From: Pipra filicauda
Taxonomy: Eukaryota; Chordata; Aves; Passeriformes; Pipridae
Reading direction: 5' to 3'
NCBI RefSeq assembly: GCF_003945595.2
Contig: NW_024104284.1
Coordinates: 1,797,377-1,861,376, forward strand
DNA length: 64,000 bases
Numbering within the stretch: the first letter of the stretch is position 1; every line of letters starts with the position of its first letter. Below, piece after piece: positions 51,745 to 64,000 of the stretch. The position numbers were made by a program, and so were the translations under genes. Under the pieces are notes generated by a model, which worked only from the letters and a program-made list of their open reading frames with translations, was not told the origin of the DNA and searched no databases.

Positions 51745-54700
51745 CTCTGAAACAGGTGTATGTATACAGTGCAGTCAGATATCTCAGTGCTGATTTTATT
51801 TGGCAAGATGCTGATTAGGAGCACTCCATCCTGAACACCTCTAAGCCTGTGGGTGCGCGCAAATGGATGCATGTAACTGGCATCCTGATAAAAATAATAA
51901 ATACAACTCCAGAAATAACTGGAGTCAATGACATTTGCTTCACTACCTGCAGACAGGTAAATGACACAGCTTATTCCTTCCATGGCAAGCTCTTTTGAAG
52001 CTCTGTTCTTTGAGTGCTTCTGTGGCATAAACCCTGGACTTGGCTTGTATGTCTTCATTGGCCCCATAAAGCCACTAAGTGTTATGTTTGAAGCCATTTT
52101 TATGAGGCTTTATCACTGTGTGCACAGCTTGGCTGCAAATTGCTTTTTTCAAGCAAGTCATGAAATAAGAAGTGGATGTACTGAGAGTGCTGAATGCCAG
52201 AGCTGACTTTGCCTGTGTGCCTTAGAGCCATGCGTACTTGGATGCACGACATACAGCATGTTTCCCCGACTAAAACACCAACCTCTTTTGTCACACACAT
52301 GCATAGCCACCTGAGTTAGCAGAGATTTGGAGTGTAAAGCCATGTGCAGCACCTGTTTCAGATATCTGTTCTTGGTCCTCTGCTCTGGAATTGCTGACAC
52401 TTGAACTTCCGCCAGCAATTAAAGGTAGTTAGCAGTTCACTGGTCAGTGGAAATACTTGAAGCCAGTGACTGCTGCAGGTTTTCAGTCCTGCTGCAGGAA
52501 CAGAACTATTGGCTGAAGAGACACTGAATGTGTAGCTAGAGGTCTGATGGCATCTGGTCTTATGGCTGGTTGCTGCTGAAAGGGGCAATCCCATTTCTCT
52601 GACCCTCTTCCCCTCCTCTTCCTAACCCTGCCATACAATCCTGCTTTTTCTATTATAACTTTCAACAGACTTTATAGAGAGCTGATTCAAGTACCCAGCC
52701 TGGAAAAAACCTGTTAATTTTCTTTTGCTTCATTCTTCTAGTTTTCTCCAAAAATAATGAATGAAACCAGCTTACAGTGAGGTCAAGTGAGCACCAGGCA
52801 TTGTAAAGAGAAACAGGAGAAGCTTGCAATTAGGAGCAGGAGAGGTGGGAAAAGAGTGCATTGGGATTCCAGTTTTGTGATAGCAAGATGTTACATCTGG
52901 CACATCTCAGTCTGGCCAACTGCAGAAGTACAGATTGACAGTATCTGTCTCTTTCCCTTGGGAAGCACTATTGCATTCAGAAATGGAGCTAGAGAGTATT
53001 TAGCTATCCCCTGCTGACAATAAAGGTTGACTTTATTACTATGGAAGAATTATCAGTTGTTTTGGAAAAGAGTGAGTGGGAGCAATATTTCGTATTTTGT
53101 CCCAGGTGAGCCATTGTCTCCTGCTTTGCAGAAACTTTTGAGTTTTATTGCTTACAAAAATCACCAGGTCATCTTTAGTTAGTTTTCCTCAAAATGGCAC
53201 GTTGCCTGGTCATTAGTTTGCTTGCAGTGACTAACTTTTTTCAGCTTCTAATCAGAACAGTCATTTAATTGGTGAATTTTGTCCTAATCAACACATGCCA
53301 ACTGAAAAGGGTCTGTTCCTGTACAGTAGTCAACTGGATCCTAATTAATCCTATCCTAATTAAACTCCCATCATGATATAGTTTACTGAGTATTTCATAT
53401 GAGACTGGTTACTGTAATTTCTAATTCATGCATGATTGGGTGAGAAATATTTCATGCTGCAAATTACTCTCAATACTTTTTCTTCTGAGAATCTCTCTCC
53501 ATACAAATCAAAAACCCACATATGTCCAAAAGGTAAAATGGTTCACGTTACCTAATTCAGGCAGTCTGGAAAATTTGCAAGTGCTTTCAGTTATCCAGCA
53601 GTGTGGCTGGATAAACCTGTGTGAGTTCCCCTTGGGGGCTGGGCGAAGAGCAGGCAGGGAGAACCTGAGGTGATGTCTGTGTGTTGGCTTACAAGACAGG
53701 GTCTCCCAGCATCCCTGTTTCATGGTATCATGCAGTGGGAAATGAGTTAGAGGAGCACCATCAACTCTGGTGCCTTTGGACATGGAGCATCAGTGCAATG
53801 GACAGACATCCTGGCAGGGGTGTAGACCCCTTTGCCCCCAGCCTGGTTCCCCTGGGCCAGCTGCTGGCTTGACCACTCAGTTCTGCTGGGATGTATCTGA
53901 CCCCAGGAGAAGGGAGGTGCTGCTAATGCTGTGTTGTCAGGGTAGGAGTGGCAGATGTCACAAGTTTAGAGTGGTAAATGTGTTGCTAACTCAGTCAACT
54001 TGACCTGTGTGTTAAAAATCCTCCGAGACAGTGTTACAGCCTTCTTTCCTGTAGTACCAATTCTTCATTCCAGCTGTTTCTCTCCACCCTCAGGCTGCAG
54101 CAGCATCCCAGATTTTCAAGTGCTCTGCACCCTAATGCTCTGTAACAAGTTGATATATTTCCATCGGCAAACCTAATAAAAACAACAGTGGTTGTCATGG
54201 TTTACTAGCAAAACTTTTGTGCTAACTCAGAATCATGGCAAAGTGCCCAAATAGCCCACGCTCTGCATTCTGTATGATCTCGGAGTAGTTATCGGTAATT
54301 GCATCTCCACCCCCTCCCTATACATATACTCCCTATACCATCCAATTCTTCACATTTATTATTCAAGGCACTTTTTGTTGAAGATTGTGGCACCTAACTT
54401 ACAAAGAAAAAGGACTGTCAATGACTTTGAAATATAGTATTTTCTCTTGTTTATCTTTCTGCAACCCTGCTTTGTAATGCTGTTTTCTGAAATTGATTGC
54501 TACCTTCCCAGTCCGCGAAGGCTTCCAAAAGGTTAACTGATGTCACAGGGTCATATTTGTAACCTGATCTTATTCCCACCTATTTCTTGGACAGATAACT
54601 TTCAATTTTTTATATACCTGAGCTCAAGTTATGTGACAGGCAAACATAGCAATAAAATGCAATTCTGCTTATATAACAAATCAGATTGTATTGCCTGCAG

Positions 54701-57700
54701 AGAAGCGCTATATGGGAAACTATATGTGACCTCTGTGTGAAAATAAACATGTGCTTCCAGCAGCTTAGAATATTTATGACATGAGACTAACAGAAACAGT
54801 TGGAGAGCAGGATCTTGTGATTCACAGTGGTCATTCTGAAATCCAAAGGAAAAATTATAGACTGATATTTACCTCTGAGTCAAGGCATTCCTCTCTGCTT
54901 CTAAATGTTTCTTTCCACTCTCCTAGAGTTCACATCTGCAGTAGTTTAGTGCTGGGCTTCTGTTTAATTCCCATTCAACCCCCAGTTGAGAGAATCATAA
55001 CTTAATACATAGCAAACATGTCTGTTTTGGAGAAACTTATTGAAAGAATGGGAAAGTATCTTCCTTTTTGGAAGTGCTCAAAAATTTACATTTCACTTCC
55101 AGGGAATGCTAGAGCTGTGAATGTGAAGGGGAATTGCGGCTTGAGTTATTTAGCATCCAGTGCTAACAGTTCTCGTTAATCATCTGCTGTTAAAGATTCC
55201 TTAATGTTGCAATCCATAGCACATTTGTGCCTGCTGAAGTCAGTGGAGACAGCTCTGAGCTGCAGAAGCCAGTGGTACTAAACCAACAACTGCACAGTGA
55301 TTTGGCAGAACACATCAATGTTGCTGACATATAAATTTGACTGGATACTTTTATCTCCAGTTTTTAATGTCTATGTTAGAGTGCCTCCAGTCTAACTGGG
55401 TATCTGCATCTCCACAGAACTGACCTCTTAATCTAATCTGATATGCTAAATTGTCAAAATTACCCTATAGAATGTGACATTCAAGGGCTGGTCACATGCA
55501 CAGACTGGGCAGAAAAAGACTGCCTGGGGTAAAACCTGTGAAGAGTTTGTTAGTGTTATGATCACAGGAAATGAACCTATGAAAAACCAATCTTTATTTT
55601 GATAAATACTGTTGAAACCCATAAACTGTCCCTCACCTCAGAAAGCTGATAAACTATAAGTATCCCCATCTTAGGTTGATGAGGAGTTTGATAGGTAGTT
55701 TCTGTAAAGTCGGTGGTTAAGTACCACAATTCACTCTTCTGAATAAAAGTCTCACAATATGGCACAAAATAAGTAAAGCAGAGAATAAGTAGGATAAGAG
55801 AAATCTACCTGATGAAGAAGCTGAGGCACTGAACAATTGCAGAACTTCTAGTGACAGCCCATGAGCTCTGAAGCCTATTGAGTCGTCTAAGGAATTGTCT
55901 CCATAGCAGATGCCGTGGCTGTCCACTATCAGGAGGCTGAGCACCCAGCTTGCTCCACTGGGTGGACTACAAAACTTTGCCTTATTCTAAAAATCCTGAG
56001 CACAAAAAGAGTTTTGTTCCTAATGTCCACATGGACTTTGTGGAGAGAATGAGACATCTGGAAAAGCAATCCAAAAGGTCCCTGTTTTGAACAGGAGATT
56101 ATTTGGAGCTTACCAATGGGAAACCCTGGACATTTGAATCAGTCATGGTCCTCTCTGAAGCTTTTGTGTCTGCGTCAGGGCTGCCCCTCTGTGAAGGAGC
56201 CAGAGGTCAAGCTTCTCCTCTATTTTAATTTTCAATGACACGAGCAAAACTAAAGCAAATATTAATTTTATTCTGTGCTATAGTTCTATGGGGAAATGAA
56301 GTGACTAGCAAGACCTAGACAATGTCTCTGGATTCTTTTTCCTTTCATTGCTTTTGCTATTAGCTTTATAACCGTGTCTTTACCTGATGGCATTTTATAA
56401 AATTAAAGGAAGATTTTGGGTTTAAATTAGATTGAGCTAGTAAAAGCCATGTCACGTCTTTTATTGCATTTTTCATTTGTTGTTATTATTTTATGAGAAT
56501 TCAGGCTGTGTACAAGCTTCCAGCAACTGTAGATCTCCCCCTCACACTCACACATCCAGTGCTGTTAGGAAATTGAGTAGGGATAGAAATGAATTGTCAT
56601 CTGTGTGGAAGCTACAGAAAAGTTCAGCAGGTCTCAGATCTTTAAATTAAAAATCCTGGAGAAGTCCATCCTGGGCTGCTTTTTATGATAATTTGAAAAC
56701 AAAACTGCAGTCATAGGAAGCAGGATTACCGCTGCTTTTTGCAAGTTAGCTAATACACTTTCTTTCAAAAGCAACCACTGAACTGAATAAAAAACAAAAT
56801 AGTTGCAGCCAGCTCGATGAGGACTGTTTACCTCTCAGCCAGACACAGTCCCAAACTTAAACCTCTGCTGGGAGCAATATCAACAATCTCTTAATCTAAC
56901 TTCATCACCAGTCCTTGCTGCAGGCCTTCTATTTCAGACAGGCAAATACATAATAACACACAGTGACAGTCAGTGCCGAACTCGTTCATTGTATTTCCAA
57001 TTTTCTTGGAGCAGAAGAACTCCAATCACAGAAGACAGCAAAACAGTTGTGAAGACCATAAGAGTTCCTCAAAGTATTAGAAGCCAAGGCCTATTTGTCC
57101 TTAAGGACGTCATGCCACAAACAGACTGCTGTATCTCTTGTCTGATGGAGCTCTTCCTACATCATCACACGGCATGTGATCACACTGAGCTCCTGGCTAA
57201 CCCATGGAAGGGTTTTTTAATTGCAAAGAAACTTCACACAACAGACCAGATAAAGATGTGGAGAGAACTTCAGTCAAGCAACTACACAAAAATCCAGCAT
57301 CAAATGATATATTTAACAAATAGTCATTCAATAAAGTTACATGGAAATAGGTATTATGTATGGATTTCTATCATACTTAGTTATTTTAGTCTGTTCCTAA
57401 CACTGTAGGACAAGTAGCATGATTTCATCATGCACTCATCAGAGATGAGTTTATCATCTCTGTAGCTTTTAGAGAACCAGGATAAGTGCTCCACTGTGAT
57501 CCTTCGGGATAAATGTGCTGCATCTAGGCAATACAGCAGCTGGAGGAAGGTCTGTGTATGGCAAAAAATGTCAGAACCATTCTTTTGGATCCTCCTCCAC
57601 CCAAGGCACCTGCACACTGAGAACAGGGAGAGGATGCAAAGGCAACAAGCACAGGGCGTTAGCTATGCTCATACCTAATGGCCAGTGTGAGTGTGAAAGA

Positions 57701-59265
57701 AAGCAACTGATGCTTCTCTTATTTGTATGTGAGTGAGCTCACACTTGTACTGCAGACATGGACATCAATATGTAGGGCATATTAAAAGAGTTTCTCTTTT
57801 CTTCCACTTCATATTGACACAGCACTTATTTTTAATGGATAGGTCCAGGTATATTTCTCTTAAAATTTGCTAGAATGGCTTGAGGTCAAATTATTTATTT
57901 TTGTGAGTTATTTCTCATCAATAGACATCAAATATTATATAACAAGACAATATTGCATGCATTGTCAGAGCTTGTTAGATCACGGCTATGTTGCCAATAT
58001 TCTAAGACAGTGCTCCTTGGAATAACATTTGGTTGGCTGGAAGACATAATCTCCTACTGAGTGTTTTCATCCTGAGAGTTTTTTGTGCCTAAAAATGTAG
58101 CAAATGGTAGCAAAAGAGCAAGCACCAAATGTCACTGTCACCTTGCCAAGGTCTATCTTTGTCATTTCTAGACTTGGATCTTTCTGTATATATTAAAAAT
58201 AAATAGCTCTGAAGCTGAAAGTGCAGGATATCAGGGTAAAAGATAAAACACTTTAGCTTACAACACTGTAGTAGAGTTTCTTTGTCTTTTTTAAGCAATT
58301 ATAAATGGCAGATGTCATCTTGGCATGAAAGATAAGGCTTTCTGTCTGCCAAGGAGAACCTGTTTGTTAATGCTGCAATCATTCAGGCTGTCAGTTTTGC
58401 TTAATAATACTTAAGGTAACCCCGTGGAGAGTAAGTATGTAGTATAGATGTCAATATATATTTTCCAAAGAACTGATTTTACTGGCAGCCTGGAGAATTC
58501 TGGTGCCCTAAGGGTTAAATAACTGTTTATTAGTTCTTCTTTTTCTTGAGATAGCCATTTCATAAATTAATTATTGATTTTAGGTTCTTTAGACTCGAAG
58601 ATTTCAAAGGCCACATCAGTTCTTTTAGGCTTGTACAAGCACACCGGCCTACCACTGCCCATAACAGAACAGTCATTGTTTATATTCCTGTAAGGAAAAA
58701 GCTTTTGCAAGGCTATTTTTAGGAGTTAATGAAGTCAACACCGGTGTGGGAAACCTAAATAAAGCTTTATGTATGTATGTAGGTGCTATTTACATATGTA
58801 CAGGCTATTTCTGTATGTGCATCAGAACCCTTTTGTTTAGCCTACTCATTCAGTATACTGTCTCCATTGTGCTTGTGATTTTCTGCAATCAAAAACAGGA
58901 GGTCAAACAAAAGGCATTATGTAGGCTTCAAAACTTCCACATACATTGATACGGCATGAACAGAATTTAGCTTTTGTTCTTTCTGTTTCTCCAGTTTAGA
59001 CAAAAGTGTTACCATTTATTACAAAACTGTCATTATTAGAAGATTAAGAGAAGCTTATTACCTGAACCTTGCCTTTTTTTTGCAAAGAGATTGTCCATGA
59101 TAGAATTCCAGGTTTCAGTCTCTGAACTCAGATATTCACATAGCATCGATAAGATGCTATAGATGCTTTTTTTTTTCTTTAACATACACATTTTAAGCAG
59201 TTCTTTACTTTCCAACCTCAGATTGCACAGACTAAAATAAATTATTAATAATTCTCATTAATTTT

Positions 59266-59294
59266 CATGAAGTTGTGCTGATTTGAACTTCATG
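59266..59294. repeat. 9-bp inverted repeat
   Basis: CATGAAGTT (59266-59274) and AACTTCATG (59286-59294) are exact reverse complements around an 11-base loop. The sequence just upstream is AT-rich with TTATTAATAATT and CATTAATT. Confidence 0.75.
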
Positions 59295-60029
59295 CAATTC
59301 GTAAAAACACTGTCATTTTTATTCTTACACTGCCATAAAACCTCCAGTCTTACTTACTATGTTAGCATTGGGTTGTTACATTTCTTCTAAAGTCACCAAG
59401 AGCAAAAGAAAATCCAACAACTGTTAGTACAATTGAAATGCCATATAATTTAGAATCATGTCAGGGAAAGCATTGAAAAGCTCCCCCCACTTTAATGGAT
59501 CTTCATCCCCACTTAAATGTTTACTTGCTTGTTATGTTGTGCATCAATTATTATTCATAATCTTCAGTCATGAGCTTTTAAAAATCCTCTTCCACGTTGT
59601 TATTCTCAAAGCCATCAGTATTTGTTTGTTGTTGCCATTTTTTTTTCCTAGGAAATACATTTCTGCAGATTTATGTAGCAGGAAGTATTTTTACTCATTG
59701 TCTTGAGAATAGTTGTATAAAACATTGCAGAATTAGATCTTGAGATCCAAACCTAAAAGCTCATGAGCACAATCTTCATTCTAATCCTGAGAGCAAACTC
59801 ATTAAATGTTTTTCTCTTGTGAAAATGGTTGAAAGAGAAATAACTGAATCTGTATTTGTCCAAGCTGGCCGTAAGCACTATTTTAAATTTTCCCTTACAA
59901 AGTGATTCCTACAGTTGTTTGAATTGTTTTGTAATTGAAATCCAAAATAATTATGTTAAGGCTTTCAGGGGAAACTATATGCCTTCCTTAGTTTGAAATG
60001 GGTTTTGCCATATAGTTGTGGTTAGATTT

Positions 60030-60073
60030 ATTCTCTAATTTAACTGGAATCTATTCCCTAATAGAACTGGAAT
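60030..60073 (+). repeat. 23-bp-period tandem duplication
   Basis: ATTCTCTAATTTAACTGGAA(T) at 60030-60050 recurs as ATTCCCTAATAGAACTGGAA(T) at 60053-60073, 18 of 21 positions identical. It is an older duplication than the adjacent 13-bp one. Confidence 0.7.
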
Positions 60074-60100
60074 GACAAAGAGGTGCAGAAAATATGTATT

Positions 60101-60126
60101 CAGAGGTGGAAAACAGAGGTGGAAAA
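60101..60126 (+). repeat. 13-bp tandem duplication (2 copies)
   Basis: CAGAGGTGGAAAA occurs twice in exact tandem, followed by more A residues. It lies 28 bases after the 23-bp-period duplication. Confidence 0.85.
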
Positions 60127-60280
60127 AAAATAAATTACAAAACCCCCTTTTTTGATTCATTGATGTCTGATTCCCAAGTCATTGGCATCCAAATAAAAGA
60201 CATACAAGGACTTCTGGAGCCTTCTAGTCAGATCAATATACATGTTTTCATGTAAGTACAATGACTGGATGCAATTCCTC

Positions 60281-60298
60281 TTTTTTTTTTTTTTTTTT
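60281..60298. repeat. T18 homopolymer
   Basis: Eighteen consecutive T residues. No minus-strand retrotransposed sequence is recognised next to it. Confidence 0.9.
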
Positions 60299-60546
60299 AA
60301 ATGAAGCTGTTTGTGGACATTTCATACCCAGGGGAAGTATTTCTTCCCAAACAGGAGATGAATAAGATGATGTGACACCTAAATATAAGGAATAAATGTT
60401 GACTTGGCCCTTGGTTATTTTGATGTGCTGGGAACTTTTCTTCCACTGTATTGTTTATTTAAAATTTTATCTTTAATGCAGAAATGTTTCTAAACTGTAA
60501 AGTATATGCTGATGTGCTCATAAATAAAAGGAATTTAAGAAGAAAG

Positions 60547-61095
60547 AATTTAATAGAATTGTTTAGGTCGGAAAAGACGTCCAAGATCATTGAATCCATT
60601 TGTTAACCCAGCACTGCCAAGTCCACCACTAAATCATATCCCTAATTGCCACATCTACACATCTGTTATGTACCTCCAAGCATGGTGACTCAATCACTTC
60701 CCTGGAAAACCTGTTCCAATCTTTGACAGCCTTTTCAGTGAAGAAATTTTTCCTAATATCCAATCTAAACCTCCCCTGGCACAGCTTGAGGCCATTTCTT
60801 CTGGTCCTGTCGCTTGTTACTTGGGAGAAGAGACTGTCCTCCACCTCACTTGAGCCTCCTTTCAAGTAGTTGTAGAGAGTGATAAGATCTCCCCTGAGCC
60901 TCCTTTTCTCCGGGCTCAACACCCCCAGCTCCCTCAGCTGCTCCTTGCAAGGCTTGGTCTCCAGACCCTTCCCCAGCTTTGTAGCCCTTCTCTGGACATG
61001 CTGTAGCACCTCAATGTCCTAATTGTAATGAGGGGCCCAAAACTGAACACAGGATTCGAGGTGCAGCCTCACCAGTGCCAAGTCCAGGGGGGTGA
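60547..61095 (-). mobile_element. CR1 LINE fragment with C-terminal reverse transcriptase remnant
   Basis: This is the longest mobile element copy here, in minus orientation. Its 3' end (60547 onward, AATTGTTTAGGTCGGAAAAG) carries the usual CR1 terminus, partly decayed. On the minus strand 61009-60629 is open and encodes the last part of the CR1 ORF2 polyprotein, with the family's conserved block [47 protein letters not shown] and [19 protein letters not shown]. Just upstream an in-frame TAG interrupts the frame after QFWAPHYN, and the element is cut off near 61095, so the copy is 5'-truncated and dead. The endonuclease and the catalytic part of the reverse transcriptase are absent. Confidence 0.93.
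60629..61009 (-). pseudogene. CR1 ORF2 C-terminal remnant
   Basis: A 126-codon open stretch (opening with GTG, not ATG) encodes the extreme C-terminus of the CR1 reverse transcriptase protein, ending ...VDVAIRDMI. It is a remnant within a truncated retrotransposon and has no start codon of its own. It is not a host gene. Confidence 0.9.
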
Positions 61096-61169
61096 CATAA
61101 GAGTAGAGGCTGATAGGTAAGGAAAGCTAAAAAGAAGAGTAGTGAAATAGATATTATATACTGAACACA

Positions 61170-61296
61170 GTCAAACCCCAGCTGGACATGGTCAAGGGCA
61201 ACTTTCTCTAGTTAACCCTGCTTTGAAGCAGGATGGTGTTGGACACATTGATCTCAGAACGTCCCTGTCAACCTCAGTGGTCCCATGATTCTGTGG
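61170..61296 (+). mobile_element. CR1 LINE fragment, 3' end
   Basis: GCTGGACATGGTCAAGGGCA, CTAGTTAACCCTGCTTTGAA, GCAGGATGGTGTTGGACAC and TGTCAACCTCAGTGGTCCCA(TGATTCTGTGG) follow the CR1 3' untranslated region in plus orientation. It is about 127 bp, 5'-truncated and non-coding. It lies roughly 75 bases from the minus-strand CR1 copy, with the two truncated 5' ends facing each other. Confidence 0.85.
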
Positions 61297-62410
61297 AAAG
61301 AAATAAAATACCTGTGTGATCCAAATTTAGGAAATACTTTTAAGGCAAGCGTAAAAAAAGCTCTAATCTTCACAGAGAAACCCTTCTGCAGTATAGCAGC
61401 ATTTTTTAAAACTCATAAGAACGTAACAATTATAAAAAAAATGAGGAGGATTTAAATGAAATTCAAGTAGGGATTAGTCAAGAAGGCTATATTTATCTCA
61501 TTCACATAGCATATTCAATCCTTTCTGGTTTTAGTGTACGCAAGGATATATTCGAATTTCTCTAATTTTGTGAGAAAACTAGACCATATGTCCGTTCCAG
61601 CAAGCCTCACTTAACACTAGTATATGAATAGGATGCTCTCTGGGTATCACACTGCGGTCTGTTTTTTATTTATTTCATGTTGCTCTTGCTGGCATTAACT
61701 GTATAAAATAAACAGTGTAGAAAATTCCAAAATTTTCAAATTCAAATTCCAGTTTGGTAAAAAAAAATACTTAGAAAACATAAAAGCTCACAGTCTCTCG
61801 CATCTTTCAACAACTGACAAGAAATAAACAAAAATTTTCCTTAGCCTTCCCTTCATGCTGAGGTTTGGTTTTAAGCTATTTCAAATGATGAAACTTCTCA
61901 GATATTGCCGCTGCTCTTCTCATACCTTCTGATTTGCTTATCATCTCTTCATTTCCAGTGGTCAGGCATCCAAAGCAGCATTATCAACGTCCTTCACTCT
62001 TTTAATTCCTATTCAGATTTCTGTTTTTTCGTCTTTGCCTTCTTGGCATTTGCTCTGAATCACCTTTTGACAGTTTTTCTATGGATAGCGTTTATCCAAT
62101 CCATTTATTTCCTATGCTGGGCAAAATCACTGCAAGCTCAAAGTCATTATCTTCCAATTTGTATCCCTGTCTCAGACCTGAAACACTGAGCATTTTAATG
62201 AAGTAGTCAATAGATAAGGCAAATGAGAGTCTACTTCATGTAGCTCAGTCTTCTCATGTTGGTGCTTTGCAAGCATGTCCTCATTTTCCATGCTGGCTCC
62301 TCCACGTCTGTCGATGTGGAGAAGAGTAAGCCCCATGGAGTGGATTGGTGCTGTGCAGGCAGTCCTGGCTGGGTTCCCCTGGCTAGCTGGGTTCTTGGAC
62401 AAAGAAGCAG

Positions 62411-62426
62411 TGCCCACATGTGGGCA
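62411..62426. repeat. 16-bp perfect palindrome containing an E-box
   Basis: TGCCCACATGTGGGCA is its own reverse complement and centres on CACATGTG, an E-box (CANNTG) core. Whether any factor binds is unknown. Confidence 0.8.
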
Positions 62427-63570
62427 GATGTCTGATTTTGTCTGGCTATGCTGCATCTCAGGACCAAAATTACTCTATGGCAGCTTTACCTTTTTTTAAT
62501 GCCCACATAGCCCACGTCAATGACATACTTAAATACAAGCTTTTAAGAGGCAAAATGAGTAACAAAACCCCTTCACTTAAGCACAAATATTCATGTGTTC
62601 ATAAATCATAACTAAGAAGTATGGGAGGTATTCCCTTGCTAATGCCCACTAGGGATGACATTATCTATGTTTGCACAAACTTTGTTTCATGTAGCCAACA
62701 GTATCAAGTGCATTAGTGCCAGAACAACTCTTTTCCTGGTCTCTCTAGTTTTCACAAAGATGCATCTGAACTGATGATTTTATCTGCCCTACAAAAATAT
62801 CACTTAAGCAATTTATAGTTTTCACTCATTCAAGGTGCTGTGTCAGAGACGAGGGACAGACATGAAAAAAAAAGACAACTGAAGGAAAACTCCCTCCAGT
62901 AAATAATATGGACAAATATTGAGAGGAGATAAATGACATTTCATCCCAGTGAGCATTGCTGGTTGGCAGACCAAGTCCCCTTCTGCCAAATCATCTCATT
63001 ATTACAAAAAGAGGAATGGGATAGAAGAAACACTAGTAACACCAGAAGGCTGGATATTAGCAGTAGGTAAAGATTAGATGAGACAAGGGATGGATTTGGC
63101 TGAGTCCCATGAGGAGGAAGATCAGGATAAGCCTCATACTGGGGTTGTGATTAGAGATCTGTTGGAGAGAGGCAGTGCCTGAGACTCCTGACCACCTCCC
63201 CACTACCAGTGAGCAGATTGGTGTCTACAGGACTCCACTGCAGCACGAAAGGTTGTGTGACATCCTCTGATATTCATGGCAATCAAGGGTTGATTTAGTT
63301 TACTGTATCTTACCAGGCAACCTTCAGCAGAGTTTTGCCAAGCAATAAAGCCTCAGTTGTTCCCAAAGCCCAAGGCAGGAGTTCTAGAGCTTTTAGTGTT
63401 GTAAGAAATATCAGTTAAGATCGCTATTTCTAAGTGTCTCAGTTTGTTTTGTCTATACCAATATGAAAGATGTCTCAAAAAACCCTGTGTCCTATTCTGA
63501 GAAGTAAAAAGTTTTCAGTGAGTTACAGTATTTTTCTTCTTAACTCCATTTTTGGTCCAGTGTTTTGGTC

Positions 63571-63612
63571 ATATACTTGAAAAATAAAAAAAAAAAAATA
63601 AAATGAAAAACA
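63571..63612. repeat. A-rich low-complexity tract
   Basis: GAAAAATAAAA, then an A13 run, then TAAAATGAAAAACA. No retrotransposed body is recognised upstream. Confidence 0.8.
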
Positions 63613-64000
63613 GGCAGAAGTTCTAGGGAGACATAATGTCTTGCGTTGAACCAGATGATGGTAACTGGAAAAAGTGGATGTGCTTGAGGATACAGTAGTC
63701 CTTCACTGCTACAGCAGTGCTATTAGTACTGTATTTTCACAGAAAAAAACCCCTAAAAATAGGAAAAAAACGTAATTACTTTTACCTAAATTCCACTGGA
63801 ATGTCTCATAGAACAGATAACCCAGCAACAAAATTTGAACTTAGGCATCATGTTAGATAATGAAATTTTCTTTTCTCTAATGAAAAGAGACTATGAAAAA
63901 GAAAAATACAAAGAACATCTTTGCTACCATAAGCCAGACTTGCCTGCAGGACAACAAGCACTTCTGAGTGCGTTTTGGGAGTGGTTTGAAATGGAGTGGT

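Larger units (their letters stand above)
44935..60025. other. intronic sequence, mostly unremarkable
   Basis: Unique-looking intron with several low-complexity tracts listed separately, a GC- and CpG-richer patch at 46560-46780, and a strongly AT-rich stretch at 48000-48140. The longest frames, 139 codons at 56989-57408 (+) and 120 codons at 51735-52097 (-), show no recognisable protein. No RNA gene or clear transposon was found. Confidence 0.6.
1498..64000 (+). other. KCNB2: large KCNB2 intron (incomplete at right edge)
   Basis: After the donor at 1498 no further recognisable coding exon appears through the right edge. The second coding exon of Kv2 genes encodes S1-S6, including the S4 arginine repeat and the pore signature GYG; no open frame in either orientation shows these. 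Kv2 genes are known for a very long intron at this position, so more than 62 kb of intron is expected. The longest unexplained frames (161 and 154 codons) are near what chance gives for about 62 kb in six frames of AT-rich DNA. A nested non-coding RNA cannot be excluded from sequence alone. Confidence 0.85.
61300..64000. other. intronic sequence, no recognised gene
   Basis: AT-rich unique-looking sequence with an A-rich low-complexity tract near 63570-63612 and a 16-bp palindrome at 62411-62426. The overlapping frames at 62172-62499 have no recognisable content. No coding exon is seen up to the right edge. Confidence 0.6.

Noticed and set aside
56989..57408. 139-codon plus-strand frame
   Set aside because: No recognisable homology or exon-like borders; likely chance.
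1..64000. CRISPR arrays, bacterial-type operons, phage or plasmid modules
   Set aside because: No regularly spaced repeats or dense coding are present; the intron-exon structure and CR1 elements show vertebrate nuclear DNA.

Overview
The window is vertebrate nuclear DNA, most likely from a bird. It carries a single clear protein-coding exon near its left edge and otherwise intron. The exon (CDS 919-1497) encodes the first 193 residues of a Kv2-family voltage-gated potassium channel subunit that I recognise as KCNB2 (Kv2.2). It has an intact T1 tetramerisation domain and ends at a consensus splice donor just where the first transmembrane segment should begin. The bird assignment rests on the repeats: at least five CR1 non-LTR retrotransposon fragments, several ending in the ATTCTATGAT-type 3' repeat typical of avian CR1, and a probable endogenous-retrovirus solo LTR. 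No Alu, B1/B2 or L1-like sequence was recognised. The species cannot be fixed from this sequence.

Layout. 1-812 is read as the end of an upstream intron, closing with a (GA)9 run, a polypyrimidine tract and an acceptor AG. 813-918 is the probable 5' untranslated part of the exon and contains a five-codon upstream ORF, although a second possible acceptor lies directly before the start codon. 919-1497 is coding. From 1498 to the right edge (about 62.5 kb) the sequence reads as one large KCNB2 intron. The next coding exon, which should carry S1-S6 and the long C-terminus, is not in the window.

The intron is AT-rich and its open frames are about as long as chance predicts. It holds simple repeats, CR1 fragments (28985-29096 +, 35532-35606 -, 37848-38070 +, 60547-61095 -, 61170-61296 +), a 533-bp probable solo LTR (31259-31791, minus strand) flanked by a 5-bp direct repeat, several perfect palindromes or hairpins (the strongest at 44855-44930), small tandem duplications and three patches relatively rich in CpG that could be regulatory. 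None of these has a demonstrated function.

No previously undescribed gene system was found. The points most worth checking are the perfect 21-bp inverted repeat at 44855-44930, the solo LTR, the choice of acceptor and upstream ORF in front of KCNB2, and the CpG-richer patches at 23.95-24.05 kb and 46.6-46.76 kb.
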